A stretch of 64,000 bases of DNA from Hyphomicrobiaceae bacterium. GTDB lineage: Bacteria > Pseudomonadota > Alphaproteobacteria > Rhizobiales > Hyphomicrobiaceae. The translations under genes and the position numbers were made by a program. Shown here one piece after another: positions 9,248 to 18,000 of the stretch. Location: NCBI GenBank assembly GCA_025359165.1, contig JANYHG010000101.1:1-64000 (forward strand), in the 5' to 3' direction. A model generated the notes under the pieces. That model did not search any database and was not told where the DNA came from. It worked only from the letters and a program-made list of their open reading frames with translations. How positions within the stretch are numbered: position 1 is the first letter of the stretch; the number at the start of each line of letters is the position of its first letter.

Positions 9248-9289
9248 TATATCGACGGTCATAAGTCAGTACTTATGACCGTCGGTATA
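9248..9289. repeat. 42-bp palindrome with 19-bp arms over the stop codon of the co-polymerase gene
   Basis: The arms are 9248-9266 and 9271-9289 around a 4-base loop (cagt). The inner 14 bp (CGACGGTCATAAGT against its exact complement) are perfect, and the outer five pairs include one G-T wobble. The TAA stop of the minus-strand co-polymerase gene (9273-9275) lies in the right arm. No T-run follows on either strand, so it is not a standard terminator. It may be an mRNA-stabilising hairpin, an attenuator between co-polymerase and deacetylase, or a protein site. Confidence 0.85.
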
Positions 9290-11390
9290 ACTGGTCCTGC
9301 GGCATGACGTGTCGCGAGCCGGGTCGTGCGCGCTTCGCTGCCATAACTTCGGCAGCGATGCCGAGAACAGTGAAGTCTGGAACGTCAAATCCCAAAAAAT
9401 GCGATGCTGTTCCATTTCTGGACGGATGGAGCGGTGCATCACCCACCGTCACGCCCGCGTCGAAGCGGCCTTGTACCGCCGTGAAAAGCTCGGTGGCGAG
9501 CGGCGCCGTCGCGCAGACAATGACAATCTCGTACATCTCGTCGAGAGTATCCAAGAGCATGCCGGCGCTGTCTCCATCGGTAGCCCCACTGCCTTTCCCT
9601 GCGGCAATTATATCGAGCGCCGAGCCGGAAGCACGCTGGGTCGCCTCTTCCAGTGATGCCTCTCCGGCAACAAGCTGGGCGATTCCGACAGCGTCGGATA
9701 CGCCCGCGGCGTCGGCCAGCGCTTGGCCGCTGCCCATCCAACCCAGCACGACGACGCGATGCGCTGTGGCTAATTCCCGAGCCAGCGCCAGTGCGACCGA
9801 CTCAGATCGATACCCTGTTGCGGGCGCTGCCAGGATTCGGAACGCTCGCCCCTCGACCATCAGCCGCTCGATCGCAGACGCTGCTTCTAGAGCGGTGATC
9901 GGTGCTGGAGCCGGCACAAATTCAGTCGAGGGTTCCGCAGATGCTGGTGATCGTCCCGGAAATCCGTTTGCACGCACCAGTTGAGCCGAGGACGGCAGTA
10001 CGCTTGGCGCAAACGGGCGAGCACCGCGAACAAGTTCACGCGTCAATATCGCCGCAAGCCCAAGGATGAATGTCGCGAAAGCAGCCAGTGGTGCCATCGT
10101 GCCGATTTTCGGGAATACCTTTTCGTTTGACGCGTAGGCGCGTGATACAATTTCGACTTCGACCGATCCGACGCCAGCTCCGGCACTCGACGAAGCGGTC
10201 TCATATTGGCGCTGCAAACGCTCCAACTCAGCTCGCTTGGCCTTGGCTTGATTCTCCAGTTGATTAAGCTTCGCCGAATCGGGTGCCGACGACAGCACCG
10301 TGCGCTTCATCTCATCGAGACGACGGCGCACGCCGGCCTCGCGATCAGCCGCAATACGAGCGTCGTTCCCGAGGCTTTCTACGACTTTTTGAACTTCGGC
10401 ACGGATTTGAGACTGCAGGTTCGCAAGCTCTGAGGCCAACTGCTTCATACGCGGGTGACCACGTAACAAGGTCGCGGACAACTCGGCGATCTGGCGCTCG
10501 AGCGTCACACGCTGCTCCTCCATGCGCGGGATCAGCGCGGACTTCTGCACGTCGGGATTGGCAGCCGCGATCCCGCGCTGGCTCATCTCCCGAGCGGCAC
10601 TCGCACGGGCTTCGGCGTCACTCCGCGCGGTTGCAGCGCGTGTCATCTCGGCTGCCAGTTCAGCGAGCTGTTGATCCTTCAACTGAGTTGCCTGACTGCC
10701 GCCCTGAAACAGGTTCGCCTTGCCACGAAACTCGGTGGCGATTGCTTCGGCTTCCGCCGCCTCGCGCGTCAGGCGTTCGACCTGCGGCGCAAGTTTGGCT
10801 CGCACATCCGTATTCTCGGTCACCGCGCGGCCGCTCAAACTACTGCGGTACAGTTCGATTAAAGTATTGGCACAATCGGCAGAGAACTTGGCATTCGACG
10901 TCGTGCAATCGACGACGATGCTGCGGGTATCGCGGACCTGATAGGCACGCACAGATTTGAAATAAGCCTGCATGAGCCGGTCTTCATCGGTTTCGCCGAC
11001 TTTGATACCGCTCACGCCCGCCATGCGCCAAAGCCGCCCGTACAAATCGACGGGTTCGAGCGCGCTGTTGAAATCGGGCTGCTGCGTCAGTTTCAACGCG
11101 CTCGACATTTTAAGCGCAAGTTCGGTCGATACCAGACCGCGCACGTGGGTGCCGACGGCTTCCTTATCAGGACGCCCACCCACGTCGCCGGCCCCGGTGC
11201 TGCGCACTTCGAGCTGTGCTTGCGACAGATACTTCGGGGCCATCGTCGACAATATGCCGGCAGTCGCTGCACCGACGATACCTGCTGCAAGAAAAAGCAG
11301 AGGCAATTTGTGAATGACACCGCGTGCGACCGCACCCATGTCCACATGATCTGCCGACGGCGCGGCTGCTCGTTGTTTGATCGACGGCAT
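9273..11390 (-). CDS. Exopolysaccharide chain-length / co-polymerase protein (Wzc/GumC family) with degenerate kinase domain
   Basis: The 705-residue inner-membrane protein belongs to the polysaccharide co-polymerase family that controls chain length and export with Wza. It has TM1 at about 29-49, a Wzz-type periplasmic region with long alpha-helical coiled-coil stretches (about 195-395), TM2 at about 433-450, and a C-terminal domain at about 515-685. The last matches the BY-kinase / CpsD fold by position, but the P-loop is gone: where a GEGKS/T motif is expected it reads ATGYRSESVAL, the Walker A' aspartate region reads VVVLGWMGSG, and the C-terminus (QDQLYRRS) holds one tyrosine rather than a cluster. 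It is therefore probably catalytically dead. The gene is divergent from the wza-like gene. Confidence 0.9.
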   Translation of the reverse strand: MPSIKQRAAAPSADHVDMGAVARGVIHKLPLLFLAAGIVGAATAGILSTMAPKYLSQAQLEVRSTGAGDVGGRPDKEAVGTHVRGLVSTELALKMSSALKLTQQPDFNSALEPVDLYGRLWRMAGVSGIKVGETDEDRLMQAYFKSVRAYQVRDTRSIVVDCTTSNAKFSADCANTLIELYRSSLSGRAVTENTDVRAKLAPQVERLTREAAEAEAIATEFRGKANLFQGGSQATQLKDQQLAELAAEMTRAATARSDAEARASAAREMSQRGIAAANPDVQKSALIPRMEEQRVTLERQIAELSATLLRGHPRMKQLASELANLQSQIRAEVQKVVESLGNDARIAADREAGVRRRLDEMKRTVLSSAPDSAKLNQLENQAKAKRAELERLQRQYETASSSAGAGVGSVEVEIVSRAYASNEKVFPKIGTMAPLAAFATFILGLAAILTRELVRGARPFAPSVLPSSAQLVRANGFPGRSPASAEPSTEFVPAPAPITALEAASAIERLMVEGRAFRILAAPATGYRSESVALALARELATAHRVVVLGWMGSGQALADAAGVSDAVGIAQLVAGEASLEEATQRASGSALDIIAAGKGSGATDGDSAGMLLDTLDEMYEIVIVCATAPLATELFTAVQGRFDAGVTVGDAPLHPSRNGTASHFLGFDVPDFTVLGIAAEVMAAKRARPGSRHVMPQDQLYRRS

Positions 11391-11554
11391 AGACGGCTGT
11401 CTCTGATCTGATCCGACTTCTGGTGATTGCAGTAGTTAAACCGGGCGTGGTTTCTTTTCGCTTAAAGCATGTCAATTCGGCGCAGACCGAAAGTATTTGT
11501 TAATCTATATTGCGCTTAATCAAGGTGTACCGGAGTTCTTAGGGTTCGTTTCCC

Positions 11555-12259
11555 ATGTCGCGTTTGCATTTGCCGCATCTGCTGGTGGCGCTTTGTTTGT
11601 GTTGCGCCAATCTCGCTGGCTGCAGCTCGTTGCAAGCCCCGCACAAATTGTCCGCAACCGACTTCGGCGAGACAACTGTCACCGGTGATGTGCCGTTGCC
11701 GATCGTGCAATCTGGCGGGACCGCCATTGCCGGCTGGTCTTCGGTCACGATGCGCGATAGCGAGGACGAGGAAGCGCGGCGACAGGAGCCGAAAACGTCC
11801 GACTCGTATTCCCTTGATAGCGGCGATAAATTGCGCGTTTTCGTTTACGCGCAGCCGAGCTTGTCCCGCATCTATACGATCGACAACGAAGGCTTCATCT
11901 CCGTTCCGCTCATTGGTAATGTGCGTGCCCGAGGCATTTCTACGCGCGGCCTCGAAGCCACGATAATGGCGCGTCTCGGCGCTGAATTCGTGCGTGACCC
12001 GCATGTCACCGTCGATATTCAGCAGTATCGCCCCTTCTTCATTCTCGGTGAAATACGGTCTGCCGGGCAATATCCGTATGTCGGCGGACTGACGGTAGAC
12101 GCCGCGGTCGCGATCGCGGGCGGATTTTCAGATCGTGCGAATGAACGGAAAGTTCAGATTACACGGCGTATAGAAGGGAACGTCGTGAAGCTGGACGTTG
12201 CCGGAGATGCATATGTGCGCCCCGGCGACACCATCTCCGTCAAGGAGCGGTGGTTCTAG
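11555..12259 (+). CDS. Polysaccharide export outer-membrane lipoprotein (Wza/GumB/ExoF type)
   Basis: This is the outer-membrane channel component for polysaccharide export. The 234-residue product has a lipoprotein signal with lipobox LAGC (Cys23). A Poly_export domain begins at YSLDSGDKLRVFVYAQPSLS and runs through IDNEGFISVPLIGNV and DPHVTVDIQQYRPFFILGE, followed by one SLBB-type segment (GGLTVDAAVAIAGGFSDRAN). It is short like GumB/ExoF, with a single SLBB repeat and no clear C-terminal membrane helix of the E. coli Wza kind. It is divergent from its predicted partner, the co-polymerase, and heads the plus-strand polysaccharide operon. Confidence 0.92.
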   Translation: MSRLHLPHLLVALCLCCANLAGCSSLQAPHKLSATDFGETTVTGDVPLPIVQSGGTAIAGWSSVTMRDSEDEEARRQEPKTSDSYSLDSGDKLRVFVYAQPSLSRIYTIDNEGFISVPLIGNVRARGISTRGLEATIMARLGAEFVRDPHVTVDIQQYRPFFILGEIRSAGQYPYVGGLTVDAAVAIAGGFSDRANERKVQITRRIEGNVVKLDVAGDAYVRPGDTISVKERWF

Positions 12260-12298
12260 TCCTGCCGCGCAGGTTGTCGCGGTGAGGCGTTTGTGTCC

Positions 12299-13462
12299 AT
12301 GCGTTGTGAAATCGATCGCGCACGTTTTACGAATAAAGCTGTATTGCATTGCCTACGGGCCCCGGTCGGCGGGCTGTTCCGTCATGTCGTCGATCTTGCA
12401 AATGCTCAGGTAAACCTCGGCCATCGCGTCGGTGTTGTATGCGCTGCCTCCGGCGATGCGTTAACGGAAGCCCGGCTTCTTGCACTTGCGCCGAAGTTGA
12501 CGCTCGGACTTCACAGGTTACCGATGTCCCGCGACCTCGGGCTTGGTGACTTCAAAGCGTGGCAGCAGGTTGTCTCTATCGCGAACGATCTCGGTGTCGA
12601 TGTTCTACACGGTCACGGCGCGAAGGGTGGCGCATATGCGCGGCTCGCTGCTCGAAGCGCCAAAAAGCAAAATCAGGCCCTGCGTTGCTTTTACACGCCG
12701 CATGGTGGCAGCCTCCACTATGCGCCCACAACGATGGCCGGACTGTTTTACGGCGCTCTCGAACGGCGTCTGGAAACCTGGACAGACGGCATTTTGTTCG
12801 AAAGCCAATTTGCGGCTCGGCGCTATGCCAGCCAAATAGGCGCGGCCAACTGTGCAACAAGGGTCGTGACGAATGGCCTGCTGGCGTCCGAGTTCACGCT
12901 GGTCGAGTGCGCCGATACGGCGGCAGACTTCGTATTTGTCGGTGAATTGAGGTTGCTCAAGGGGGTCGACGTTGCACTGAAAGCGCTAGCGGTCGTCAAT
13001 CGGAAACGCCGAGCGACTGCGGTCATCGCCGGCGGCGGTCCCGACGCCGAACAATTCAAGATGCTGGCGCAAACACTCGGACTTGGTGAGCTCGTGACGT
13101 TCCCCGGCGTCCTAGCCGCGCGCGCCGGATTTGCAATGGGCCGTGTATTACTGGTGCCGTCGCGCGCAGAAAGCCTGCCGTATATCGTGCTCGAAGCGGT
13201 TGCTGCCGGCCTGCCGTTACTGGCGACAGACGTCGGCGGTATCCCGGAGATAGTCACCGCGCCTTTTGGGTCGCTGCTCCCTGCCGGTGATGTTGCGGCG
13301 CTCGCTTGCGCGATGGAGGATGCACTCGAGCGACCTGATGCCATGCGGACGGGAGCGCTCGGTTTGCGCGATGCCATTCGTGACCGATTCACAGTTCAGC
13401 GGATGGCGACTGCAATTACAGATTTCTATTCCGGTCCGCACGAATTGCAGCGCGCAGCTTGA
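12299..13462 (+). CDS. Family 4 glycosyltransferase (GT-B fold)
   Basis: A cytoplasmic nucleotide-sugar-dependent glycosyltransferase, probably extending the lipid-linked repeat unit of the exopolysaccharide. The N-terminal half holds GGLFRHVVDLANAQ and DVLHGHGAKGGAYARL. The C-terminal GT4 domain has FVFVGELRLLKGVDVALKAL (about residue 210) and the nucleotide-binding block VPSRAESLPYIVLEAVAAG with its two glutamates in E-x7-E spacing. I prefer the ATG at 12299 over a GTG two codons earlier. It is the only elongating glycosyltransferase in this locus. Confidence 0.92.
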   Translation: MRCEIDRARFTNKAVLHCLRAPVGGLFRHVVDLANAQVNLGHRVGVVCAASGDALTEARLLALAPKLTLGLHRLPMSRDLGLGDFKAWQQVVSIANDLGVDVLHGHGAKGGAYARLAARSAKKQNQALRCFYTPHGGSLHYAPTTMAGLFYGALERRLETWTDGILFESQFAARRYASQIGAANCATRVVTNGLLASEFTLVECADTAADFVFVGELRLLKGVDVALKALAVVNRKRRATAVIAGGGPDAEQFKMLAQTLGLGELVTFPGVLAARAGFAMGRVLLVPSRAESLPYIVLEAVAAGLPLLATDVGGIPEIVTAPFGSLLPAGDVAALACAMEDALERPDAMRTGALGLRDAIRDRFTVQRMATAITDFYSGPHELQRAA

Positions 13463-13556
13463 GTTTGCTCAGAGTTAATGCCGTTCGATATTGGCACGAT
13501 CCCTGCTTCATGAGGATCGTGACATCGACACAGCACAAATCCTGGACGCCGCACGC

Positions 13557-15047
13557 ATGACGACCGCCGCACATACCTCGACACCCGCTATCGCTGAAGC
13601 GCCCGCGTTTGGGTCATTCAGGGGGACTTTGACGTCAGCGCTTATTACGCCTTCGATGTTTGGCGTTGCTGCGCGCGGTTTCGAAACCTGCGCGCTGCTG
13701 GTGCTCGGAACGCTGATCGCTCAGGCTTATGTTCCGGCGGCGGCTCTTGTCGGGGGAACGAACTACATTCTCGCGCCGATCGTCACGGTTTTGATCGCCA
13801 CCTCGATCTTCCAGGCGTTCGGTCTTTATGCTCCTGCGATGCTGCGCTCGCCGTTGCGTGTTCTCGGTCATCTCTGCCTCGGGTGGACGGTGGCTGTCGC
13901 TGCGCTGTTAGCAAGCTTATTTTTTCTCAAGATCGCGCCCGACTTCAGCCGCGTCTGGCTCGCGACGTGGTACGGCACCGGTCTCGTCTGCCTGACACTC
14001 GGCCGGGTCGCGTTGATGGTGATCACGCGCGCTGCCAGCCGCGCCGGACACCTCACCCGTTCGGCGATCATCTACGGGAGCGGAGGCTCAAGCGAGGCGT
14101 TGATCGCCCAACTGCAAAGCGACCCGAACTCCGATGTCCGCATCTGCGGCGTGTTCGACGACCGCTCCGAAGACCGCTCCATCACGTCGATCGGCAATAT
14201 CCCATGCCTGGGCAACATCGATGCGTTGAAGGCGTTCTCGCGCAGCGAACATGTGGACATGCTGATCATGGCGCTGCCGCTGGCCGCGGAAACACGCGTC
14301 ACCATGCTGATGCAGCGCGTCACCGAACTACCGATCGACATCCGGCTTGCCGCCACGGCCTCGACGCTGCGTTTCCACAAGAGCGCCTATTCCTACATCG
14401 GTTCGGTGCCGGTGATCGATCTTTGCGAACGTCCCATTTCCGGATGGGATGCCTGCGCAAAGTGGCTGTTCGACAAGACGATTGCGATGTTGGCTATCGT
14501 TCTGTTGGCGCCACTCATGGCAATCGTTGCCGCCGCCGTTAAAATCGAGAGCAAGGGACCTGCGATTTTTCGGCAGAAGCGCTACGGTTTCAACAACGAG
14601 CTGATCGAAGTCTACAAGTTCCGCTCGATGTACACCGACCGCGCCGATGCGACGGCCACCAAACTGGTTACCAAGAACGATCCCCGCGTCACCCGCGTTG
14701 GCCGCCTCATCCGCAAAAGCAGTCTCGACGAGTTGCCGCAACTGTTCAACGTGCTGTGCGGAACGCTTTCGCTGGTCGGTCCGCGACCGCATGCGATGCA
14801 GGCAAAGGCCGCCGACCGTCTCTACCCCGATGTCGTGGACGGCTATTTCGCGCGACACAAGGTAAAGCCTGGCATCACGGGCTGGGCACAGATCAACGGC
14901 TGGCGCGGCGAGACTGACACGCACGAGAAAATTCAGAAGCGCGTCGCTTTCGATCTCGATTATATCGAAAACTGGTCGGTCTGGTTCGATCTGTATATTC
15001 TGGCGAAAACACCCGTCTCGCTGATGTCGACCGATAATGCGTATTGA
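13557..15047 (+). CDS. Undecaprenyl-phosphate sugar phosphotransferase (WbaP/ExoY/GumD type)
   Basis: This membrane enzyme starts repeat-unit synthesis by moving a sugar-1-phosphate (commonly glucose or galactose) onto undecaprenyl phosphate. The N-terminal half has about four membrane helices and a CoA-binding-like domain ([17 protein letters not shown]). After a further helix comes the bacterial sugar transferase domain with [47 protein letters not shown] and [15 protein letters not shown], the family's catalytic and substrate-binding blocks. The frame is open back to a TTG at 13491, but the ATG at 13557 (MTTAAHTS) is the more likely start. The stop TGA directly abuts the ATG of the next gene. 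Confidence 0.95.
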   Translation: MTTAAHTSTPAIAEAPAFGSFRGTLTSALITPSMFGVAARGFETCALLVLGTLIAQAYVPAAALVGGTNYILAPIVTVLIATSIFQAFGLYAPAMLRSPLRVLGHLCLGWTVAVAALLASLFFLKIAPDFSRVWLATWYGTGLVCLTLGRVALMVITRAASRAGHLTRSAIIYGSGGSSEALIAQLQSDPNSDVRICGVFDDRSEDRSITSIGNIPCLGNIDALKAFSRSEHVDMLIMALPLAAETRVTMLMQRVTELPIDIRLAATASTLRFHKSAYSYIGSVPVIDLCERPISGWDACAKWLFDKTIAMLAIVLLAPLMAIVAAAVKIESKGPAIFRQKRYGFNNELIEVYKFRSMYTDRADATATKLVTKNDPRVTRVGRLIRKSSLDELPQLFNVLCGTLSLVGPRPHAMQAKAADRLYPDVVDGYFARHKVKPGITGWAQINGWRGETDTHEKIQKRVAFDLDYIENWSVWFDLYILAKTPVSLMSTDNAY

Positions 15048-16382
15048 ATGATGGACGCTTCCGCACTTTCCCCGACGGTGGCGACCAGCGCCGCACATAA
15101 AATAGCGCTGGCGTTCGTGTGGCTGGCGATTGCATCGGGGGCAATCGTTTTTACCGAGCCGGCCCCGTTCGACGTGTTCGGAGCGGGATTGCTCATTCTG
15201 TTACCTGCACTCGGACTGGTGCATGTGACTCCCGGATTGCTGGCCTACTTCGCCATAATGTTGGTGCCTGTGGGATGCGCATTTTTTGCGATTCTTGCAG
15301 CTATCGATCCATCACGTTCGCTCACACATACGTCGGTCACGCTCTTTCTGACCATGGTTTCGTTGCTGCTTGCCGCGTTTGTCGCCAAGGCACCGGTGCG
15401 GCATACGCGGCTGATCTGTAACGGCGCGGTAGCGGCTGGCGTGATTGCAGCCGGCGCTGGCTTCGTGGGTTATCTCGATCTATTCCCGGGCGCCTACGAT
15501 ATTTTCACGCTCTATGGGCGCGTTTCCGGGACATTCAAAGATCCGAACGTGTTTGGTGCATCCCTCGTTCTACCATCAGTTTATCTCATGCATGTCTTGC
15601 TGTCTCCGGCGGGGTCCGGCCGAAAGATCGTTGCCGCTGGCGGCCTCATGATACTGGTGCTCGGCGTACTACTCAGTTTCAGTCGAGGTGCATGGTTCGG
15701 CCTTGCGGTGGCTGCGGCGACATTTGCCTACTTCGCATTCGTCACGGCGACGGACGATCGACAACGGATGAGGATCATCGGCGGCGTCGGTGGCGCGGCG
15801 ATTGCGGGCGCGTTGCTCGTTCTGGTTGCCCTGCAGTTCGACGTGGTGGCAAATCTGCTCACGGAGCGCGCGACGCTGACGCAGAGTTACGACGAAGGCC
15901 CCGAGGGACGTTTCGGCGGTCAGGTGAAAGCCAAGCGATTGATCCTGTCGCATCCGTTCGGGCTCGGCGCACAACAATTCGACGGGTTTTATCACCTCGA
16001 GGAAGCGCACAACGTCTACCTGTCGATGTTCATGAATGCTGGCTGGCTGGGCGGTCTGCTGTTTGCGATGACTGTCGCGGGCACCGTCGTGCTCGGAGCG
16101 AGGCACGCATTACGCAACAGCGAAACACAACGTCTTTACATGGTCGTGTATGCGGCATTCGTTGCGCACGCGTGCGAAGGCTTCGTGATCGATCTCGATC
16201 ACTGGCGGCACTTTCATCTGCTGCTGGCGCTGAACTGGGGATTGATACTGAGCGATCGCGCGCCCAACCTGGCGAGTTCAATCAATTTGCAAGCGATTGC
16301 CTTATCCGCTCCGCGGCATCGACGGTATTTTTCAGCAGGCACGCAATCGTCATTGGTCCGACGCCGCCAGGCACAGGTGTGA
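15048..16382 (+). CDS. O-antigen ligase / Wzy-type polysaccharide polymerase family protein
   Basis: A polytopic inner-membrane protein of 444 residues with roughly ten hydrophobic segments. The conserved Wzy_C/WaaL region has [40 protein letters not shown] and [17 protein letters not shown]; the ARF..HP..G...F..AHN pattern marks O-antigen ligases and polymerases. Within an exopolysaccharide locus it is most likely the polymerase. Its ATG follows the previous stop with no gap. The last ~33 codons run antisense through the end of folD, giving a hydrophilic, arginine-rich tail beyond the last membrane segment. Confidence 0.88.
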   Translation: MMDASALSPTVATSAAHKIALAFVWLAIASGAIVFTEPAPFDVFGAGLLILLPALGLVHVTPGLLAYFAIMLVPVGCAFFAILAAIDPSRSLTHTSVTLFLTMVSLLLAAFVAKAPVRHTRLICNGAVAAGVIAAGAGFVGYLDLFPGAYDIFTLYGRVSGTFKDPNVFGASLVLPSVYLMHVLLSPAGSGRKIVAAGGLMILVLGVLLSFSRGAWFGLAVAAATFAYFAFVTATDDRQRMRIIGGVGGAAIAGALLVLVALQFDVVANLLTERATLTQSYDEGPEGRFGGQVKAKRLILSHPFGLGAQQFDGFYHLEEAHNVYLSMFMNAGWLGGLLFAMTVAGTVVLGARHALRNSETQRLYMVVYAAFVAHACEGFVIDLDHWRHFHLLLALNWGLILSDRAPNLASSINLQAIALSAPRHRRYFSAGTQSSLVRRRQAQV

Positions 16383-17163
16383 TGGCCCCGGCGACTTGCA
16401 GCGCTTCGTCGTAGGCGACATCGCCGACCAGCCGCGTTTTGCCCGCAACGTCCGCAGCCACGCGATTGATGCCGACATCAATGACGATGGCGCCGGGCTT
16501 GATCCAATTGCCGCGTACCATCAGTGGCCGACCTGCCGCCGCAATGATCAGGTCCGCGCGTCGAACGACAGCCGGGAGATCGCGCGTGCGCGAGTGCGCG
16601 ATCGTGACTGTGCAATCCTCGCGCAACAACAGCTGAGCCACCGGCTTGCCGACGATCGTCGAGCGCCCAATCACCACCGCTTCCAGGCCCGCGAGTTTCG
16701 GCGTGACCGTCTTGGCAAGCAGCACGCAGCCTGTCGGGGTGCACGGCGTCAGGCAGGGCTCGCCGATGACCAGGCGGCCCACGTTGATGGGATGGAACCC
16801 GTCGACGTCCTTGTCCGGATCGATGGCGCGCAGGACGGCCGCGGCGTCGATTTGGGGCGGCAACGGCAATTGCACGAGAATGCCGTGGACATTCGCATCC
16901 GTGTTCAATCGGGCGACGATCGCCAACACTTCGGCCTGCGTAGCCGTTGCCGGCAACTTATGCTCGAATGAAGCCATGCCCGCCTCGCGCGTTTGCGCGC
17001 CTTTGTTGCGCACGTAGACCTCGCTCGCGGGGTCTTCGCCGACGAGCACGACGGCCAGTCCCGGGGTCACGCCTCGCGCGGCCTGCAGCGCTTGGACGCG
17101 TCGAGCGACTTCGTGGCGCAACGCCTGTGCGATCGCCTTGCCGTCGATGATCTCGGCCGTCAT
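16282..17163 (-). CDS. folD: Bifunctional methylenetetrahydrofolate dehydrogenase / methenyltetrahydrofolate cyclohydrolase FolD
   Basis: This cytoplasmic enzyme interconverts 5,10-methylene-, 5,10-methenyl- and 10-formyl-THF. The 293-residue sequence has [20 protein letters not shown] with the catalytic Lys, [25 protein letters not shown], the [14 protein letters not shown] dinucleotide region and the C-terminal [19 protein letters not shown]. The length is normal. Its ATG overlaps the stop of the upstream DUF167 gene (ATGA), so the two are translationally coupled. Its 3' end overlaps the convergent polymerase gene by 101 bp. Confidence 0.97.
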   Translation of the reverse strand: MTAEIIDGKAIAQALRHEVARRVQALQAARGVTPGLAVVLVGEDPASEVYVRNKGAQTREAGMASFEHKLPATATQAEVLAIVARLNTDANVHGILVQLPLPPQIDAAAVLRAIDPDKDVDGFHPINVGRLVIGEPCLTPCTPTGCVLLAKTVTPKLAGLEAVVIGRSTIVGKPVAQLLLREDCTVTIAHSRTRDLPAVVRRADLIIAAAGRPLMVRGNWIKPGAIVIDVGINRVAADVAGKTRLVGDVAYDEALQVAGAITPVPGGVGPMTIACLLKNTVDAAERIRQSLAN

Positions 17164-17525
17164 GTGTTCGTCCTGCTGGAGTTGCGCTCGGCGAGTACCG
17201 CCAAGGCGGCCTCGGCCGCAGCCGACAGCACTTTGCCATCGCCAGTGATCGTCAGCACCTTAATGCGCGATTTGTGCCCGCTCGTCACGCAAGCCGAACG
17301 TTTGGGCACGTCGAGCCATGAAGCGATCAACTCCTCCAGCGCGGCATTCGCCTTGCCGTCTTCGGGCACTGCACGCACGCGCGCCTTGAGGGCGGGCCCG
17401 TCGGCGGTCACCTCGACGCCTTCGATACGGTCATGCGCCGCCTTCGGGGTCAGTCGCACCCGCAACGAGAGGCCATTGGTCGACGGCCGCCAGGGTCGGT
17501 CCTTGCTCATTGAACCGGCAGTCAT
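17160..17525 (-). CDS. DUF167 / YggU family protein
   Basis: A small cytoplasmic protein of 121 residues with the DUF167 signature: [41 protein letters not shown] and [13 protein letters not shown]. The biochemical role of the family is unknown. It is downstream of the yggT-like gene and overlaps folD by 4 bp. The YggT-YggU-FolD order recurs in alphaproteobacteria. A second ATG five codons in (MSKDRPW) is an alternative start. Confidence 0.92.
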   Translation of the reverse strand: MTAGSMSKDRPWRPSTNGLSLRVRLTPKAAHDRIEGVEVTADGPALKARVRAVPEDGKANAALEELIASWLDVPKRSACVTSGHKSRIKVLTITGDGKVLSAAAEAALAVLAERNSSRTNT

Positions 17526-17620
17526 CGTATCAGACCCAAAGCCGGGGTGCCTTTTTGAGCTTCAATTTTCCGCTCAACGAAGCGGAATGCATGTCGCGGA
17601 CATAACCAACGCGCACTGAT

Positions 17621-17917
17621 TTACATGCCCGCAAACAGTTCGATCAGGTTGCCGAGAATGACACTGTCGATGAACATCACGATGAACCACAGCGCCAACG
17701 GTGTGAGGTCGAGGGGCGCGGTGTTGGGCATCCATGGCCGAATGCGTCGCAGAAATGGCTCGGTGACCGCATCGATCGCCTGAACGATGGGACGCACGCG
17801 CGCGTCGAAGCGGCTGATACGCCCAGATGCGAAGATCCAGCTCATGACGACCGAGACGATCAGAACGATCTGATAAAGATGCAGGATCTGCTGCAAGAAA
17901 ACAAGAAATCGCACCAT
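17621..17917 (-). CDS. YggT family membrane protein
   Basis: A 98-residue protein with two membrane segments: QQILHLYQIVLIVSVVMSWI near the N-terminus and PLALWFIVMFIDSVILGNLI near the C-terminus. Between them lies AVTEPFLRRIRPWMP, the typical YggT loop (usually TEPxLRPxRRxxP). The YggT family has been linked to cell-envelope or osmotic stress and division-site proteins in other organisms; the role here is unproven. It is the first gene of the yggT-yggU-folD run. Confidence 0.93.
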   Translation of the reverse strand: MVRFLVFLQQILHLYQIVLIVSVVMSWIFASGRISRFDARVRPIVQAIDAVTEPFLRRIRPWMPNTAPLDLTPLALWFIVMFIDSVILGNLIELFAGM

Positions 17918-18000
17918 TGAGGGAGACGCCTTTCGCTGGATAAGATCAGTACGTTATATACTGAACACCACTCAATGCGAAGGAGCGATCCATCTGCGGC

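Noticed and set aside
17565-17592. Hairpin ttccgct/agcggaa between the yggT- and yggU-like genes
   Set aside because: The T-run lies on the wrong side of the stem for a terminator on either strand, and seven pairs alone are not significant.
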